64,000 nt of DNA from Gammaproteobacteria bacterium (GTDB taxonomy: Bacteria; Pseudomonadota; Gammaproteobacteria; Burkholderiales; Burkholderiaceae_B): positions 124,001 through 188,000 of the forward strand of contig JAHIXK010000002.1 in NCBI GenBank assembly GCA_018815245.1. Direction: 5' to 3'. The position numbers were made by a program, and so were the translations under genes. Under the pieces are notes generated by a model that made no database searches, was not told where the DNA came from, and saw only the letters and a list, made by a program, of their open reading frames with translations. Within the stretch, counting starts at the first letter, position 1, and every line of letters starts with the position of its first letter. This document shows, piece after piece, positions 24,528 through 34,175 of this stretch.

Positions 24528-25877
24528 TTAAATTACACCGTACGCCAGCATGGCATCGGCCACTTTGACAAACCCCCCTACGTTGGCTCCTTTCAGGTAG
24601 TCAATGTGGCCATCGTCCTCAGCCCCGTACTTCACACAGCGGGCGTGAATGTCTGCCATGATTGCGCGCAAACGCTGGTTCAGTTCTTCACGCGACCAGG
24701 AAAGACGCATGCTGTTCTGCGTCATCTCAAGCCCGGACACGGCAACGCCACCCGCGTTGGCTGCCTTCGACGGGGCAAACAAAATGCGCGCATTCTGGAA
24801 CACATCAATTGCCCCTTTTTCTGAGGGCATGTTTGCGCCTTCCGACACGCCAATGCACCCGTTCTTCACCAGCAACTCGGCTTCTTGTGCGTTGATCTCA
24901 TTCTGGGTTGCGCAGGGAAATGCCAGCTCACATGGAATGTGCCAGGGACGCTTGTCTTCGATGAATTCAGCTTGCGGATACTTGTTGACGTACTCGCTGA
25001 TCCTTGCCCTTTTCACTTCTTTCAGCTCTTTCACATGGGCAAGTTTTTCCATGGTGATGCCGTCTTTGTCGTGAATGGTTCCCGAGGAATCGGACATGGT
25101 AATGACCCTGCCACCCAAAGCGATAATCTTCTCAACCGCATACTGCGCCACATTGCCTGAACCACTGACCGAGCATGCTCGCCCCTCCAGTTTCAAGCCC
25201 TTGTGTGCAAGCATGTCCTCCATAAAATACACCACGCCATAACCCGTCGCTTCGACTCGAATTTCACTGCCACCAAAAGCCAGGCCCTTGCCGGTCAACA
25301 CCCCGGTGAATTCATTGCGAATGCGTTTGTATTGCCCAAACATGTAGGAAATTTCCCGCGCGCCAACACCGATGTCGCCAGCAGGCACATCCGTGAATGG
25401 GCCAATATGCCGTGAAAGTTCTGTCATGAATGCCTGACAAAAACGCATGATCTCGCGATCGCTTTTGCCCTTTGGATTGAAGTCCGATCCTCCTTTGCCG
25501 CCGCCCATGGGCAGCCCGGTCAGGCTGTTTTTGAAAGTTTGCTCAAAGGCCAGAAACTTCAAAATACTTTGGGTCACGTTGTCGTGAAAACGAATGCCGC
25601 CTTTGTAGGGGCCAATCGCATTGTTGTGCTGCACGCGATAACCACGCTGCGTGCGCACATTGCCGTGGTCGTCTTCCCAGCACACCCGGAAGCTGATGAT
25701 GCGATCTGGCTCGGTCAGGCGTTGAAGAATTTGTGCAGATTCATACTTCGGATTTTTTTCAACGTAAGGAATAATGTGTTGCGCGACTTCGTGAACGGCC
25801 TGGTGAAACTCTGGCTCGCCCGGATTGCGGCGAATCAGACCGTTCATGAACTCTTCAAGTTGTGCTGAGGTGCTCAT
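24528..25877 (-). CDS. gdhA: NADP-specific glutamate dehydrogenase
   Basis: The enzyme makes glutamate from 2-oxoglutarate, ammonia and NADPH. The ATG at 25877 is chosen because AAGGAGAAC lies just upstream and the family start (SAQLEEFMNGLIRRNPGE) follows; the frame is open 36 codons further but without a site. The ~449-residue length matches hexameric bacterial enzymes. Seen are the glutamate/ammonia-site segment LPMGGGKGGSDFNPKG with its catalytic Lys, DVPAGDIGVGAREI, and the nucleotide-binding VSGSGNVAQYA. The regulator gene just upstream on the same strand may act on it. Confidence 0.95.
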   Translation of the reverse strand: MSTSAQLEEFMNGLIRRNPGEPEFHQAVHEVAQHIIPYVEKNPKYESAQILQRLTEPDRIISFRVCWEDDHGNVRTQRGYRVQHNNAIGPYKGGIRFHDNVTQSILKFLAFEQTFKNSLTGLPMGGGKGGSDFNPKGKSDREIMRFCQAFMTELSRHIGPFTDVPAGDIGVGAREISYMFGQYKRIRNEFTGVLTGKGLAFGGSEIRVEATGYGVVYFMEDMLAHKGLKLEGRACSVSGSGNVAQYAVEKIIALGGRVITMSDSSGTIHDKDGITMEKLAHVKELKEVKRARISEYVNKYPQAEFIEDKRPWHIPCELAFPCATQNEINAQEAELLVKNGCIGVSEGANMPSEKGAIDVFQNARILFAPSKAANAGGVAVSGLEMTQNSMRLSWSREELNQRLRAIMADIHARCVKYGAEDDGHIDYLKGANVGGFVKVADAMLAYGVI

Positions 25878-25960
25878 CTCTTGTTCTCCTTGTAGGAACC
25901 ACGTGGAACTGCGTGTAGGCAGTTTACCTAAACGCTGAAAAATGAGCACTGCTGAATGGC

Positions 25961-25998
25961 GGGGATATCCCCAAAAAATGGGCACAACCTAGGGGATA
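25961..25998. promoter_or_regulatory. Palindromic GGGGATATCCCC and nearby GGGGATA, possible operator
   Basis: A perfect 12-bp palindrome, GGGGATATCCCC, lies about 85 bp upstream of the gdhA start, and 16 bp further upstream there is CCTAGGGGATA. Two similar G4-ATA half-sites in the promoter region of gdhA, next to a LuxR-type regulator gene, suggest an operator. No binding data are implied. Confidence 0.35.
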
Positions 25999-26052
25999 GC
26001 ATGTGGACAAGTAGCCCAAGCCATTCAAAACATGAGGAATTAGATGGTGTGA

Positions 26053-26709
26053 CTAAATATTGTGCAGACTCGGTTCTGTTTGCCTGGTTTGCTGCATCTG
26101 CTTATGGCGATAAATGATGGAAGCTTCCATTCGGTTCTTGGCACTCAAGCGTTCCAGAATGTCTTTCACGTGTCCTTTCACGGTTTCAACACTGATGCCC
26201 AACAGGGCTGCAATTTCCTTGTTGCTGTGCCCCGCCCCAATTAATTCAAGCACCTCGATCTGTTTGTGGGTCAAGCCCCTTGACTGTTTGGGTATTTCCA
26301 GCACGTCAATATTGGCCAGCGCGAGCCCCATTCTGATGAGATCAATCAATTTTGGGAACGGGGTGAACTTGGAAAATGCAATAAAGCGGTCCAGTTGATG
26401 GCGCTTTAACTGAGACATCACTTTGTCGTCGTTCGAGGTGATCAACACGGGTATGGCAGGAAACAAGGTTTCGAACAAGCCGATGAATGTATCTGGGTGA
26501 ACATCCCGCAAATGGAAGTCTGAAATAATCAGGGCCGGGTATTCGCGCACTGCATGCCGTGCAGCCTCTTTCAAGGTTGAAAACTGGCGGATGCGTGCAT
26601 GGGGTGCCACGTCCTTGACCAATTCAACCAAACCAAAGCTGACAATGGGGTGGTCGTCTATGACGAACACCACCTGTCGCTCAAGGCCATCGCGCTTATT
26701 CACCACCAT
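26053..26709 (-). CDS. Orphan LuxR/NarL-family response regulator
   Basis: The product has about 218 residues (ATG 26709; an in-frame GTG at 26718 is possible). The receiver shows the DDHPIVSFG pair, the phosphoacceptor in LIISDFHLRDVH, the switch Ser/Thr in VLITSNDD and Lys in IAFSKFTPF. The LuxR helix-turn-helix is GLTHKQIEVLELIGAGHSN followed by KEIAALLGISVETVKGH. No kinase gene is adjacent, so its partner lies elsewhere. It reads towards gdhA on the same strand; gdhA or itself could be a target. Confidence 0.88.
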   Translation of the reverse strand: MVVNKRDGLERQVVFVIDDHPIVSFGLVELVKDVAPHARIRQFSTLKEAARHAVREYPALIISDFHLRDVHPDTFIGLFETLFPAIPVLITSNDDKVMSQLKRHQLDRFIAFSKFTPFPKLIDLIRMGLALANIDVLEIPKQSRGLTHKQIEVLELIGAGHSNKEIAALLGISVETVKGHVKDILERLSAKNRMEASIIYRHKQMQQTRQTEPSLHNI

Positions 26710-26832
26710 GCGTCTCACAGAAACAATTCACCATTGTTAAACTTTAAGACAGTTCAGGCAAAAACATTGTCGCGAACAAAGCGGGGAAACTGAGTCAACT
26801 CACGGTTTTCATCTATTCCAAAGCAAATTTCG

Positions 26833-26862
26833 TTGACACAACGTCAATGGCTAAACTATGAT
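26833..26862 (+). promoter_or_regulatory. Sigma-70 promoter with overlapping inverted repeat (tetR-efflux operon)
   Basis: TTGACA at 26833-26838 and TATGAT at 26857-26862 are separated by 18 bp and differ from consensus at one position. TTGAC-N5-GTCAA overlaps the -35 box as a perfect inverted repeat, a likely operator for the TetR product. Initiation about 7 bp after the -10 box would fall at the ATG at 26870, giving a leaderless message. Confidence 0.65.
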
Positions 26863-26869
26863 CCAGCTC

Positions 26870-27535
26870 ATGAATTACGTTACAGAGCGTCGAGAAGAGG
26901 AAAAAGAACGTCGTCGGGAAGAAATTCTTGATGCGGCGGAGCTTGTTTTTTCTGAAAAAGGCTTTGACGCAGCCACCATGGATCAAGTTGCACGCAAAGC
27001 ACGGGTTTCCCGCGCCCTGGTTTATGTGTACTTCAAAGACAAAACTGCATTGCACCTGGCAATTTGCCTGCGGGGCCTGAAAATTCTTCGTGAACTGTTT
27101 CAAAGTGCCCGCGAGACACACCTGACAGGCAGGGAGCAAATTCGCGCAATAGGTCAGGCCTACATGCAGTTTTCAGAACAATACCCCACGCACTTTGCCG
27201 CCATGTCAAGGTTTGAAGCGGCTTCCCATGAAATTGTGCAAGGTGACCCCTGTTGTGCCGCAATGGAAATGATTCAGGCTGGTCAGAAGGTTCACGAGGA
27301 AACGGTGCTGGCTTTGGCCAAAGGCATGGCCGACAAAACCCTGCGCAACGACCTTGGCAACCTGATGCAAATTTCAATCACCCTATGGGGTTTCACCCAC
27401 GGCACCATCCAGTTGGCACAAACCAAATCCAACTTCATGGCCACCTTGGGAATCACCAAAGAATCATTCATGAGCCAGGCTGTAGAACTGGTCATGCAAT
27501 CATTGATCAACCGCACTGGCGGAGGAAAAAAATGA
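26870..27535 (+). CDS. TetR-family transcriptional repressor of the RND efflux operon
   Basis: The ~221-residue product carries an N-terminal TetR DNA-binding domain: REEILDAAELVFSEKGFDA, then ATMDQVARKARVSRALVYVY with FKDKTALH. The C-terminal half, which binds the inducer, is not classifiable by eye. The ATG at 26870 is preferred to the one at 26858 because the latter overlaps the -10 box. There is no ribosome-binding site, consistent with a leaderless message. The stop overlaps the start of the tolC-like gene (ATGA), so it is the first gene of the operon it probably represses. Confidence 0.9.
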   Translation: MNYVTERREEEKERRREEILDAAELVFSEKGFDAATMDQVARKARVSRALVYVYFKDKTALHLAICLRGLKILRELFQSARETHLTGREQIRAIGQAYMQFSEQYPTHFAAMSRFEAASHEIVQGDPCCAAMEMIQAGQKVHEETVLALAKGMADKTLRNDLGNLMQISITLWGFTHGTIQLAQTKSNFMATLGITKESFMSQAVELVMQSLINRTGGGKK

Positions 27536-28995
27536 ACCTGGTCAAGCTTGCAAGCACCCCATCTCGCGGTGCTTTTTTTTACACTTTGTTTGACAAGCGT
27601 CTAATGGCTGCATTGCTGTTTATGGCCGTGCAAATTAAAGGGGTTGCATTGGCAACCACACCGCTAGATGCATACCTGAATGACGCCATGGCCAACAACC
27701 CGGCCTTGGCCCAAGCCAGTTTCGAAGTAGAGGCAGAACGCCAGCGACTGGAAAACCTGCGTGCGCGCTTTTACCCCAGCCTTGCATTGCAGGCGCGTGC
27801 CAGCGTGGCCGAAGGAGGCCGAACCATTGATTTTCCAGCGGGCGATTTGCTGAACCCGGTGTATTCCGCCTTGAATGCACAAGCGATGGCCAACGGGCAA
27901 CCCGCGCAATTTCCAACCGTGCAGAACCAGTCCATCCCCCTGCTTCGCCCCACAGAACAAGACACCCGGCTAATTGTGCGAGGCCCGATCTACGAACCCG
28001 TACTTGACCAACAGGTGCTGGCTCAAACGCAGGCCATGAATGCGCAAGAAGCTGCACGCCAGCAAGTGAAAGAAGAGCTGGTGCGCGATTTAAAAACCGC
28101 GTACTGGCAACTTGCGCAAGCCAGGGCACGCGAGAAAATTCTGCAAGCCAGTGTGCGCACACTTCAGGAAAATGAACGCGTCAACGCTGTGTTGTACAAA
28201 GCAGGCGAAACCACGCTGGACGCCCCCAAACGCGCTGAAGCAGAAACTCTGGAAATTCAGGTTGCACTGCGAGAGGCCAGCACCCGGGCGCTGCTGGCGC
28301 AGGAATATTTCAACCTGCTGCGTTACGCCCCCAACCACGGCGATGTGGTTTTGCCTGATGAAGAATTGACGCCCCAGAAAATCGGCACTTTGCTTGATGA
28401 ATTGAAACCCAACACCCAAGGCAGCACGCCAGCCCCTGCAATAACAAGGCTTGAACGCAGCCTTGCCGCGCAACGCGCACAACTGGACGCAAGCCGCGCT
28501 GCGTACAAACCCACCGTGGGTTATTCCATCGAAGGGGGTTACCAGGGCCGCGACTACAGCACAGGCCCCAACACCGGCTTTGCCAGTGCATCCGTGGTAT
28601 TGAACTGGACCCTGGCCGATGCCGGCATTCGCAGCAGCGAGGTAGCCCGCAGCCAGGCACAAGTCCAGGCGCTCGAAGCCCGCGCGCGACAGGTAAACCG
28701 GCAGTTACAACTGGCCAAACTTCAAGCCCGCGAAAACCTGCTGGTGTCGCTGGACAACATTCAAGCCCGCATTTCGCAACGCGCAGCCGCCGAGGAAAGC
28801 CTGCGCATCAACGAACGCAAACGCAACGCCGGAGAAACCACGCAAGTGGAATTCCTGAGCGCAGAACAAACCGCAACACGTGCCAGCCTTGGTTTGGCCA
28901 CCGCCGTGTACCAGGCGCGAATTGACCACGCCGTTTGGCAATACAACAACCGAAACATTCCAGAGCCAGGCCCACAGGAAGGAGCTCAACCATGA
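27532..28995 (+). CDS. TolC-family outer membrane efflux protein
   Basis: The product has about 487 residues, with GGAGG just before the ATG. A hydrophobic export segment (residues ~24-42, ALLFMAVQIKGVALA) is followed by two repeats of long helices and strands typical of outer membrane efflux proteins: LDAYLNDAMANNPALAQA, LVRDLKTAYWQLAQARARE and the matching second-half segment VARSQAQVQALEARARQVNR. It should form the trimeric outer membrane channel for the pump encoded by the next two genes. The stop overlaps the adaptor gene start (4 bp). Confidence 0.9.
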   Translation: MNLVKLASTPSRGAFFYTLFDKRLMAALLFMAVQIKGVALATTPLDAYLNDAMANNPALAQASFEVEAERQRLENLRARFYPSLALQARASVAEGGRTIDFPAGDLLNPVYSALNAQAMANGQPAQFPTVQNQSIPLLRPTEQDTRLIVRGPIYEPVLDQQVLAQTQAMNAQEAARQQVKEELVRDLKTAYWQLAQARAREKILQASVRTLQENERVNAVLYKAGETTLDAPKRAEAETLEIQVALREASTRALLAQEYFNLLRYAPNHGDVVLPDEELTPQKIGTLLDELKPNTQGSTPAPAITRLERSLAAQRAQLDASRAAYKPTVGYSIEGGYQGRDYSTGPNTGFASASVVLNWTLADAGIRSSEVARSQAQVQALEARARQVNRQLQLAKLQARENLLVSLDNIQARISQRAAAEESLRINERKRNAGETTQVEFLSAEQTATRASLGLATAVYQARIDHAVWQYNNRNIPEPGPQEGAQP

Positions 28996-30038
28996 AACAC
29001 CTCACATTGCTCAGTACACTTTCCATGTTGGTATTGGCCGCATGCGGCCCGGCCACGCCTGAAGAAGCTCCCGCTGCCGAATACCGCCTGGTGAAAATTG
29101 AAACTGTTCAACCAGGTCCTGCTGCAGGCTTGATCGAAGTGCCGGGCATTGGCGCTTTTCGTGACGAAACACGGTTAAGTTTCAAGGTTGGCGGAGTGAT
29201 AGAAAACATAACCGTGCGAGAAGGCGAAGCTGTCGAGAAAGGGCAGCGCCTTGCCTGGCTGAACAAGCAAGATGTTAACGCTGCAGTCAGCCAGACCAGC
29301 GCAGTTTTTGACAAAGCCCAACGCGACCTTGTTCGCGGACAGGCCCTGCGTGAACAGGAAGTGATTTCCAAAGTGCAACTGGACAACCTGGAAACCGCCG
29401 CCCAGGCTGCGCGTGCCCAGCTTAGCCAGGCACAGTTTTCCAGCCAGACCGCCGAGATCAAGGCGCAAACCAAGGGCGTGGTGTTGAAGCGCTTTGCCCA
29501 AGCGGGTGAAGTGGTGTCACCAGGTCAACCCATATTGCTGCTGGGCAGCAAAGCCAGCGGTTTTGTGATGAAAGCCAGCCTTGCCGACAAACAAGCCGTG
29601 CATGTTCAACTGGGCAACAAAGCCGAACTGGAATTTGATGCCCTTCCCGGTGTGAAATGGATCGGCAAGGTGATTGAACTGAGCCAGGCCGCTGACCCCG
29701 CAACCGGCACCTATGGTGTGTTGGTGGCCATGGATGCCAATGCACATAAAGAATTGAATCTGCTTTCGGGCATGCAAGGCCGCGCCCGAATTGAACCCGT
29801 GAATTTCAGCGGTACCCGCAGCTACCTGCCCATCGAAGCGGTGGTGGAAGGCGACAACAAGGCCGCATGGATTTACACCGTGCAGGCTAACAACACCGTG
29901 AAACGACAGAACGTGCAAATTGCATTCATTGCGGGAAATCAACTGGCGCTTTCAGACCCACTGCCCGATGGCACACGCGTGGTCAGCACTGGTGCGGCTT
30001 ACCTTCAAGACGGTGAAACCGTGAAAGTTCAGGAGTAA
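28992..30038 (+). CDS. RND efflux periplasmic adaptor, lipoprotein
   Basis: The ~348-residue product begins with a lipoprotein signal whose lipobox is VLAACG. It then shows the membrane-fusion pattern: LSFKVGGVIENITVREGEA (half lipoyl domain), a helical hairpin around QRDLVRGQALREQEV, and the second lipoyl half GVVLKRFAQAGEVVSPGQP. It should bridge the inner-membrane pump and the TolC-like channel. The earlier in-frame start at 28935 lies inside the tolC-like gene and is rejected because the lipoprotein signal begins at the later ATG. Confidence 0.92.
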   Translation: MKHLTLLSTLSMLVLAACGPATPEEAPAAEYRLVKIETVQPGPAAGLIEVPGIGAFRDETRLSFKVGGVIENITVREGEAVEKGQRLAWLNKQDVNAAVSQTSAVFDKAQRDLVRGQALREQEVISKVQLDNLETAAQAARAQLSQAQFSSQTAEIKAQTKGVVLKRFAQAGEVVSPGQPILLLGSKASGFVMKASLADKQAVHVQLGNKAELEFDALPGVKWIGKVIELSQAADPATGTYGVLVAMDANAHKELNLLSGMQGRARIEPVNFSGTRSYLPIEAVVEGDNKAAWIYTVQANNTVKRQNVQIAFIAGNQLALSDPLPDGTRVVSTGAAYLQDGETVKVQE

Positions 30039-30043
30039 TTCAC

Positions 30044-33000
30044 ATGAAACTCTCTGATTTCTCGATCAAAAATTACCAGTTCACACTGGTCATTTTTTTC
30101 CTGCTCACCGCCATTGGAATTAGCGCATACCAAAATATTCCGCGCACAGAAGACCCCTACTTCGACATCAGCGCATTTCGCATCAATGTGATTTATCCCG
30201 GTGCCGATCCACGCGAAATGGAGCAGCAGGTGGCCAAGCCAATTGAGGATGCACTGCGCGGCCTTGATGACCTGAGGGAAGTGCTGTCCACATCGCGCAA
30301 CAGCGGCGGTGTGGTGTTTGTCCGTTTCAATGCCGAAGTGGATGTCGACAAAAAATTCGATGAAGTGAACCGCGAATTAAACAGCATTCGCGACAAGCTG
30401 CCAGCGGGTATTCAGAAACTTGAAATTGAACGGATCAACCCCGGCTTCACCAACATCATTCAATACTCGCTGGTGTCAGAAACAGCCAGCTATGCGGACC
30501 TGGCCGACTACGCAGAAGATTTGTCTGAAGCATTCGAGCGCATTGCATCAGTACGCCAAAGCGAAAGCTGGGCGTACCCGGAACAACAGGTTCGCGTTAG
30601 CTTGAACTTCAAGAAGCTGGCCGAACTGGGCATTCAGGCCGCCGATGTGGCGCGCGTCATTCAGGGTGAATCACTGAACATTCCGGGTGGCCCGGTAGAA
30701 CAAGGTGCACGCCGCCTGAATGTACAAACGTCTGGCCAATACCGAAGCGTTGAAGAAATCAGAAACACGGTGATCGCAGGAACAGGTACAGGTGGTGATT
30801 TGGGTGGTCGCATGGTTCGCGTGGGCGACGTGGCCGACGTGCAATGGGACTACGAAAACCAGGAAGTGATGGCCCGCTTTAACGGCAAACGCGCGGTGTT
30901 TGTAACCGCCAACCAAAAAGACGAACGCAATATTTTCGTAACCCAGCAGGCACTGCGGGAAACCGCCGATGAATTCGAGAAAACCCTGCCGCCCAACATC
31001 ACACTGGAACGGGGATTTGAGCAGTACAAAAACGTTGAAAAAAGAATTGACCGCCTGACCTTCGACTTTGGGCTGGCCGTTACACTGGTGTTGATCACCT
31101 TGCTGCCACTGGGTTTGCGCGCGGCTGGCATTGTGATGGTAAGCGTGCCTTTGTCCCTGCTCACAGGCCTTGCCTGTTTGTACTATGCGGGCTTTTCCCT
31201 GAATCAGCTTTCAATTGCCGGCCTGGTGGTTGCACTGGGCTTGCTGGTCGACGATTCCATTGTAGTGATCGAGAACATTGCCCGCTACCTGCGCATGGGA
31301 TACAACCGCGTTGAAGCCGCAAAACTTGCCACCCGCCAAATTTCGCTGGCAGTGCTGGGCTGCACGGCCACCTTGCTGTTTGCCTTTTTGCCATTGCTGA
31401 TGCTGCCCGACAACGCGGGCAAGTTCATTCGATCCCTGCCTGTGGCTGTGGTGTTCACCGTGATTGCATCGTTCTTCGTGGCGCTGACCATCATTCCGTT
31501 TCTGGCCAGCCGCGTGTTGAAAAAAGAACAAAATGAACACGGCAACATTGTGCTGCAAAAACTGATGGGCTTGATCGACAAAATTTACACTCCACTGCTG
31601 CACCGCGCACTGCAAACACCAAAAACCGTGGTGGCTGCGTCGCTGGTGCTGTTCGTGGCCAGCCTGGGCCTGGCTCCGCTGATGGGCATGTCGCTGTTTC
31701 CGAAAGCAAACACACCTCAATTCATCGTGGAGGTCAGCCTGCCAGCAGGTTCAAGCCTTGCCGCAACAGATGCCGTGGTAAAACAGGTCGAGGAGAAACT
31801 GAAGCAGGTCAATGAGGTGAAGGCCGTGATGGCGACTGTGGGTGAAGGCAATCCGCAGATTTACTACAACGTGTTTCAACAAGACAAACAATCGAATGTG
31901 GGTGAACTGTTTGTGCAGTTAAACAAGTACACCGACGACACACCAAACCTGCTTGACAGCATTCGCAATGAACTGAAAACAATTGCGGGTGCCAACCTGA
32001 TTGTTCGCGAATTTGAAAACGGCCCACCCGTGGACGCGCCCATCGGAATTCGGCTGGTGGGCCCTGAAATTGAAACCCTGCGGGAAGTGTCGGCCCAGGT
32101 TGAACGCATCATGAGCCAGCACCCCGGCACGCAAAACGTGGACAACCCACAACGCACCGGACGCAGCGACCTTCGCTTGAAAGTGAATTTCGAGAAAGCA
32201 GGTTTGCTGGGCGTGAATTCAGCCGAACTGGATCAGGCTGTGCGCCTGGCCATTGCAGGTGCGCCTGCTGGCGAAATTCGCCAAAGTGATGGCGAGGCCT
32301 ACACCATCAGCGTACGCGGCCCTGCCGGGGCACGCAGCAGCCTGAACGCGCTGGACGATTTTCATGTGATATCCCGCACGGGGCAAGCCGTGCCACTGAC
32401 CCAGCTCACTACACTGGAACTGGACGACAACCTGAACAGCATTTACCGCTTCAACCGCGAACGTGCTGTGCTGATGACTGCCTACACACGCACCGGCTAC
32501 AACACCGAGAAAGTGGCGGGCGACATTGCCAGCAAGATTGACGAAATGGGCTTGCCTGCAGGCTATCGTTACAAAATGGCAGGGGAAGTGAAAAGCCGCC
32601 AGGAAAGCTTCGCGGGTTTCGGCACCGCCATCTTGATCACCGTGTTTGGCATTCTCGCCATTCTGGTGCTGGAATTCGGCAGCTTCAAAAGCACGCTGAT
32701 TGTGTTGTTCGTCATCCCGCTGGGGGTTACGGGTGGCATGGTCATGTTATTTCTGACCGGCAATTCACTCAGCTTCACGGCCATGATCGGCTTCATCGCA
32801 TTGATTGGTATCGAGATCAAAAATTCGATTCTGCTGGTCGACTTCACAAACCAGCTGCGCGAGGAAGGCAAAGGGCTGGACGAATCCATCGAAGAAGCAG
32901 GCCGAATCCGCTTTTTACCAATTCTGCTGACCAGCGCCACGGCAGTGGGCGGTTTGCTGCCGCTTGCGCTACAAGGTGGTGGTTTGTACTCCCCCATGGC

Positions 33001-33100
33001 GTGGGTCATTATCGGCGGCCTGATTTCGTCCACCTTCATTGGGCGGCTTGTTACCCCGGTGCTGTACAAGCTGCTGCCGCCCGATCTGCAAAGAACATAG
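30044..33100 (+). CDS. RND efflux pump, inner membrane permease
   Basis: The 1018-residue length is standard. It has twelve expected membrane segments in two halves and the proton-relay region in helix 4, LGLLVDDSIVVIENIARYL, with two adjacent Asp. Porter-domain segments such as NPGFTNIIQYSL and GPPVDAPIGIRLVGPEI are present. The overall style is nearer to the MdtB/AcrB-like drug pumps than to metal pumps, but the substrate is not deducible. It is the last gene of the TetR-controlled operon, 5 bp behind the adaptor gene. Confidence 0.93.
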   Translation: MKLSDFSIKNYQFTLVIFFLLTAIGISAYQNIPRTEDPYFDISAFRINVIYPGADPREMEQQVAKPIEDALRGLDDLREVLSTSRNSGGVVFVRFNAEVDVDKKFDEVNRELNSIRDKLPAGIQKLEIERINPGFTNIIQYSLVSETASYADLADYAEDLSEAFERIASVRQSESWAYPEQQVRVSLNFKKLAELGIQAADVARVIQGESLNIPGGPVEQGARRLNVQTSGQYRSVEEIRNTVIAGTGTGGDLGGRMVRVGDVADVQWDYENQEVMARFNGKRAVFVTANQKDERNIFVTQQALRETADEFEKTLPPNITLERGFEQYKNVEKRIDRLTFDFGLAVTLVLITLLPLGLRAAGIVMVSVPLSLLTGLACLYYAGFSLNQLSIAGLVVALGLLVDDSIVVIENIARYLRMGYNRVEAAKLATRQISLAVLGCTATLLFAFLPLLMLPDNAGKFIRSLPVAVVFTVIASFFVALTIIPFLASRVLKKEQNEHGNIVLQKLMGLIDKIYTPLLHRALQTPKTVVAASLVLFVASLGLAPLMGMSLFPKANTPQFIVEVSLPAGSSLAATDAVVKQVEEKLKQVNEVKAVMATVGEGNPQIYYNVFQQDKQSNVGELFVQLNKYTDDTPNLLDSIRNELKTIAGANLIVREFENGPPVDAPIGIRLVGPEIETLREVSAQVERIMSQHPGTQNVDNPQRTGRSDLRLKVNFEKAGLLGVNSAELDQAVRLAIAGAPAGEIRQSDGEAYTISVRGPAGARSSLNALDDFHVISRTGQAVPLTQLTTLELDDNLNSIYRFNRERAVLMTAYTRTGYNTEKVAGDIASKIDEMGLPAGYRYKMAGEVKSRQESFAGFGTAILITVFGILAILVLEFGSFKSTLIVLFVIPLGVTGGMVMLFLTGNSLSFTAMIGFIALIGIEIKNSILLVDFTNQLREEGKGLDESIEEAGRIRFLPILLTSATAVGGLLPLALQGGGLYSPMAWVIIGGLISSTFIGRLVTPVLYKLLPPDLQRT

Positions 33101-33158
33101 CCTAAGCCATTGATTTCACCTACAATACGGCCTCAACGCAAGAGGACATTCTGAAATC

Positions 33159-34175
33159 ATGAAAAAACCCGCAGGCCGCAACGGCAGCGCAGGCCGCAGT
33201 GGCGATTCAGGCCGCACAGGCCCACCCAAAAGACCCAGCACCCGAAACCAGCCTGAAGCAGCCAAACCAGCCGCTTCGGGTCGGGGACGCCCCAGCACGG
33301 GCAGCAAAGCAGCGCCTGCCAAGCCAGCCGCACCGAACCGCAACCGCGCCGCCACACGCAGCGCCCCTGTCGCGCCACCAGCTGGTACAGTACGCCCACG
33401 CCGCAGCAAGGTCACGGGGACCAACACGATGGACATGCTGGATCCCTTCGAGCCACAGCGCCTGAGCAAGATCATGGCAGCGAAAGGCCTGTGTTCGCGC
33501 CGCGAAGCGGACTTCCTGATTGAAAACGGCTGGGTGCGGGTGAACGGCAAAGTGATGGACGAGCTGGGCGCCAAGGTATTGCCCACAGTAACCATTGACC
33601 TGGACGCCAAAGCCAAAAATGTGTTGGGCAAGCAAGTCACGATTTTGTACCACAAGCCAATTGGCGTGGTTTCCGGGCAACCGGAAGGCCGCTACAAAGC
33701 CGCCATGGAATGCCTTGGTCTTGAAAACCAATTCGACCGGAAAACGGCCACCCCATTCCAGCCCGCCATGCTGAAAGGCTTGGCACCTGCCGGGCGGCTG
33801 GACATCGATTCAACAGGCTTGCTGGTGCTAACCCAGGATGGTCGCATTGCCAAACAATTGATCGACGCAAATTCTACCGTGGACAAAGAATACCTGGTGC
33901 GCGTCGAAGGTGAACTGACCGATCGCGGGCTTGAAATGCTGCGCCATGGCTTGAGCCTGGATGGTGAAGCCTTGAAACCTGCCCGCGTCAGCTGGCAAAA
34001 CGAAGACCAGCTGCGCTTTATTTTGAACGAAGGCAAGAAACGCCAAATTCGCCGCATGTGCGAAATCGTGGGGCTAAAAGTGATAGGCCTGAAACGGGTG
34101 CGCATTGGGCGCGTGATGCTGGGTGACCTGCCAGTTGGGCAATGGCGTTTATTGACCCCGGAGGAACGGTTCTAA
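33159..34175 (+). CDS. 23S rRNA pseudouridine synthase, RluF/RsuA family, with long basic N-terminal tail
   Basis: Residues 1-~92 are a low-complexity tail rich in Pro, Ala, Arg, Lys and Ser, probably disordered and RNA-binding. An S4 domain follows (PQRLSKIMAAKGLCSRREAD). The catalytic domain carries the Asp motif LAPAGRLDIDSTGLLVLTQD and the KKRQIRRMCEIVGLKVIGL segment typical of RsuA/RluB/E/F enzymes. The LGDLPVGQWRLLTPEE end fits RluF, which modifies U2604, but the target position cannot be settled by eye. It is a monocistronic unit 59 bp after the efflux operon. Confidence 0.88.
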   Translation: MKKPAGRNGSAGRSGDSGRTGPPKRPSTRNQPEAAKPAASGRGRPSTGSKAAPAKPAAPNRNRAATRSAPVAPPAGTVRPRRSKVTGTNTMDMLDPFEPQRLSKIMAAKGLCSRREADFLIENGWVRVNGKVMDELGAKVLPTVTIDLDAKAKNVLGKQVTILYHKPIGVVSGQPEGRYKAAMECLGLENQFDRKTATPFQPAMLKGLAPAGRLDIDSTGLLVLTQDGRIAKQLIDANSTVDKEYLVRVEGELTDRGLEMLRHGLSLDGEALKPARVSWQNEDQLRFILNEGKKRQIRRMCEIVGLKVIGLKRVRIGRVMLGDLPVGQWRLLTPEERF

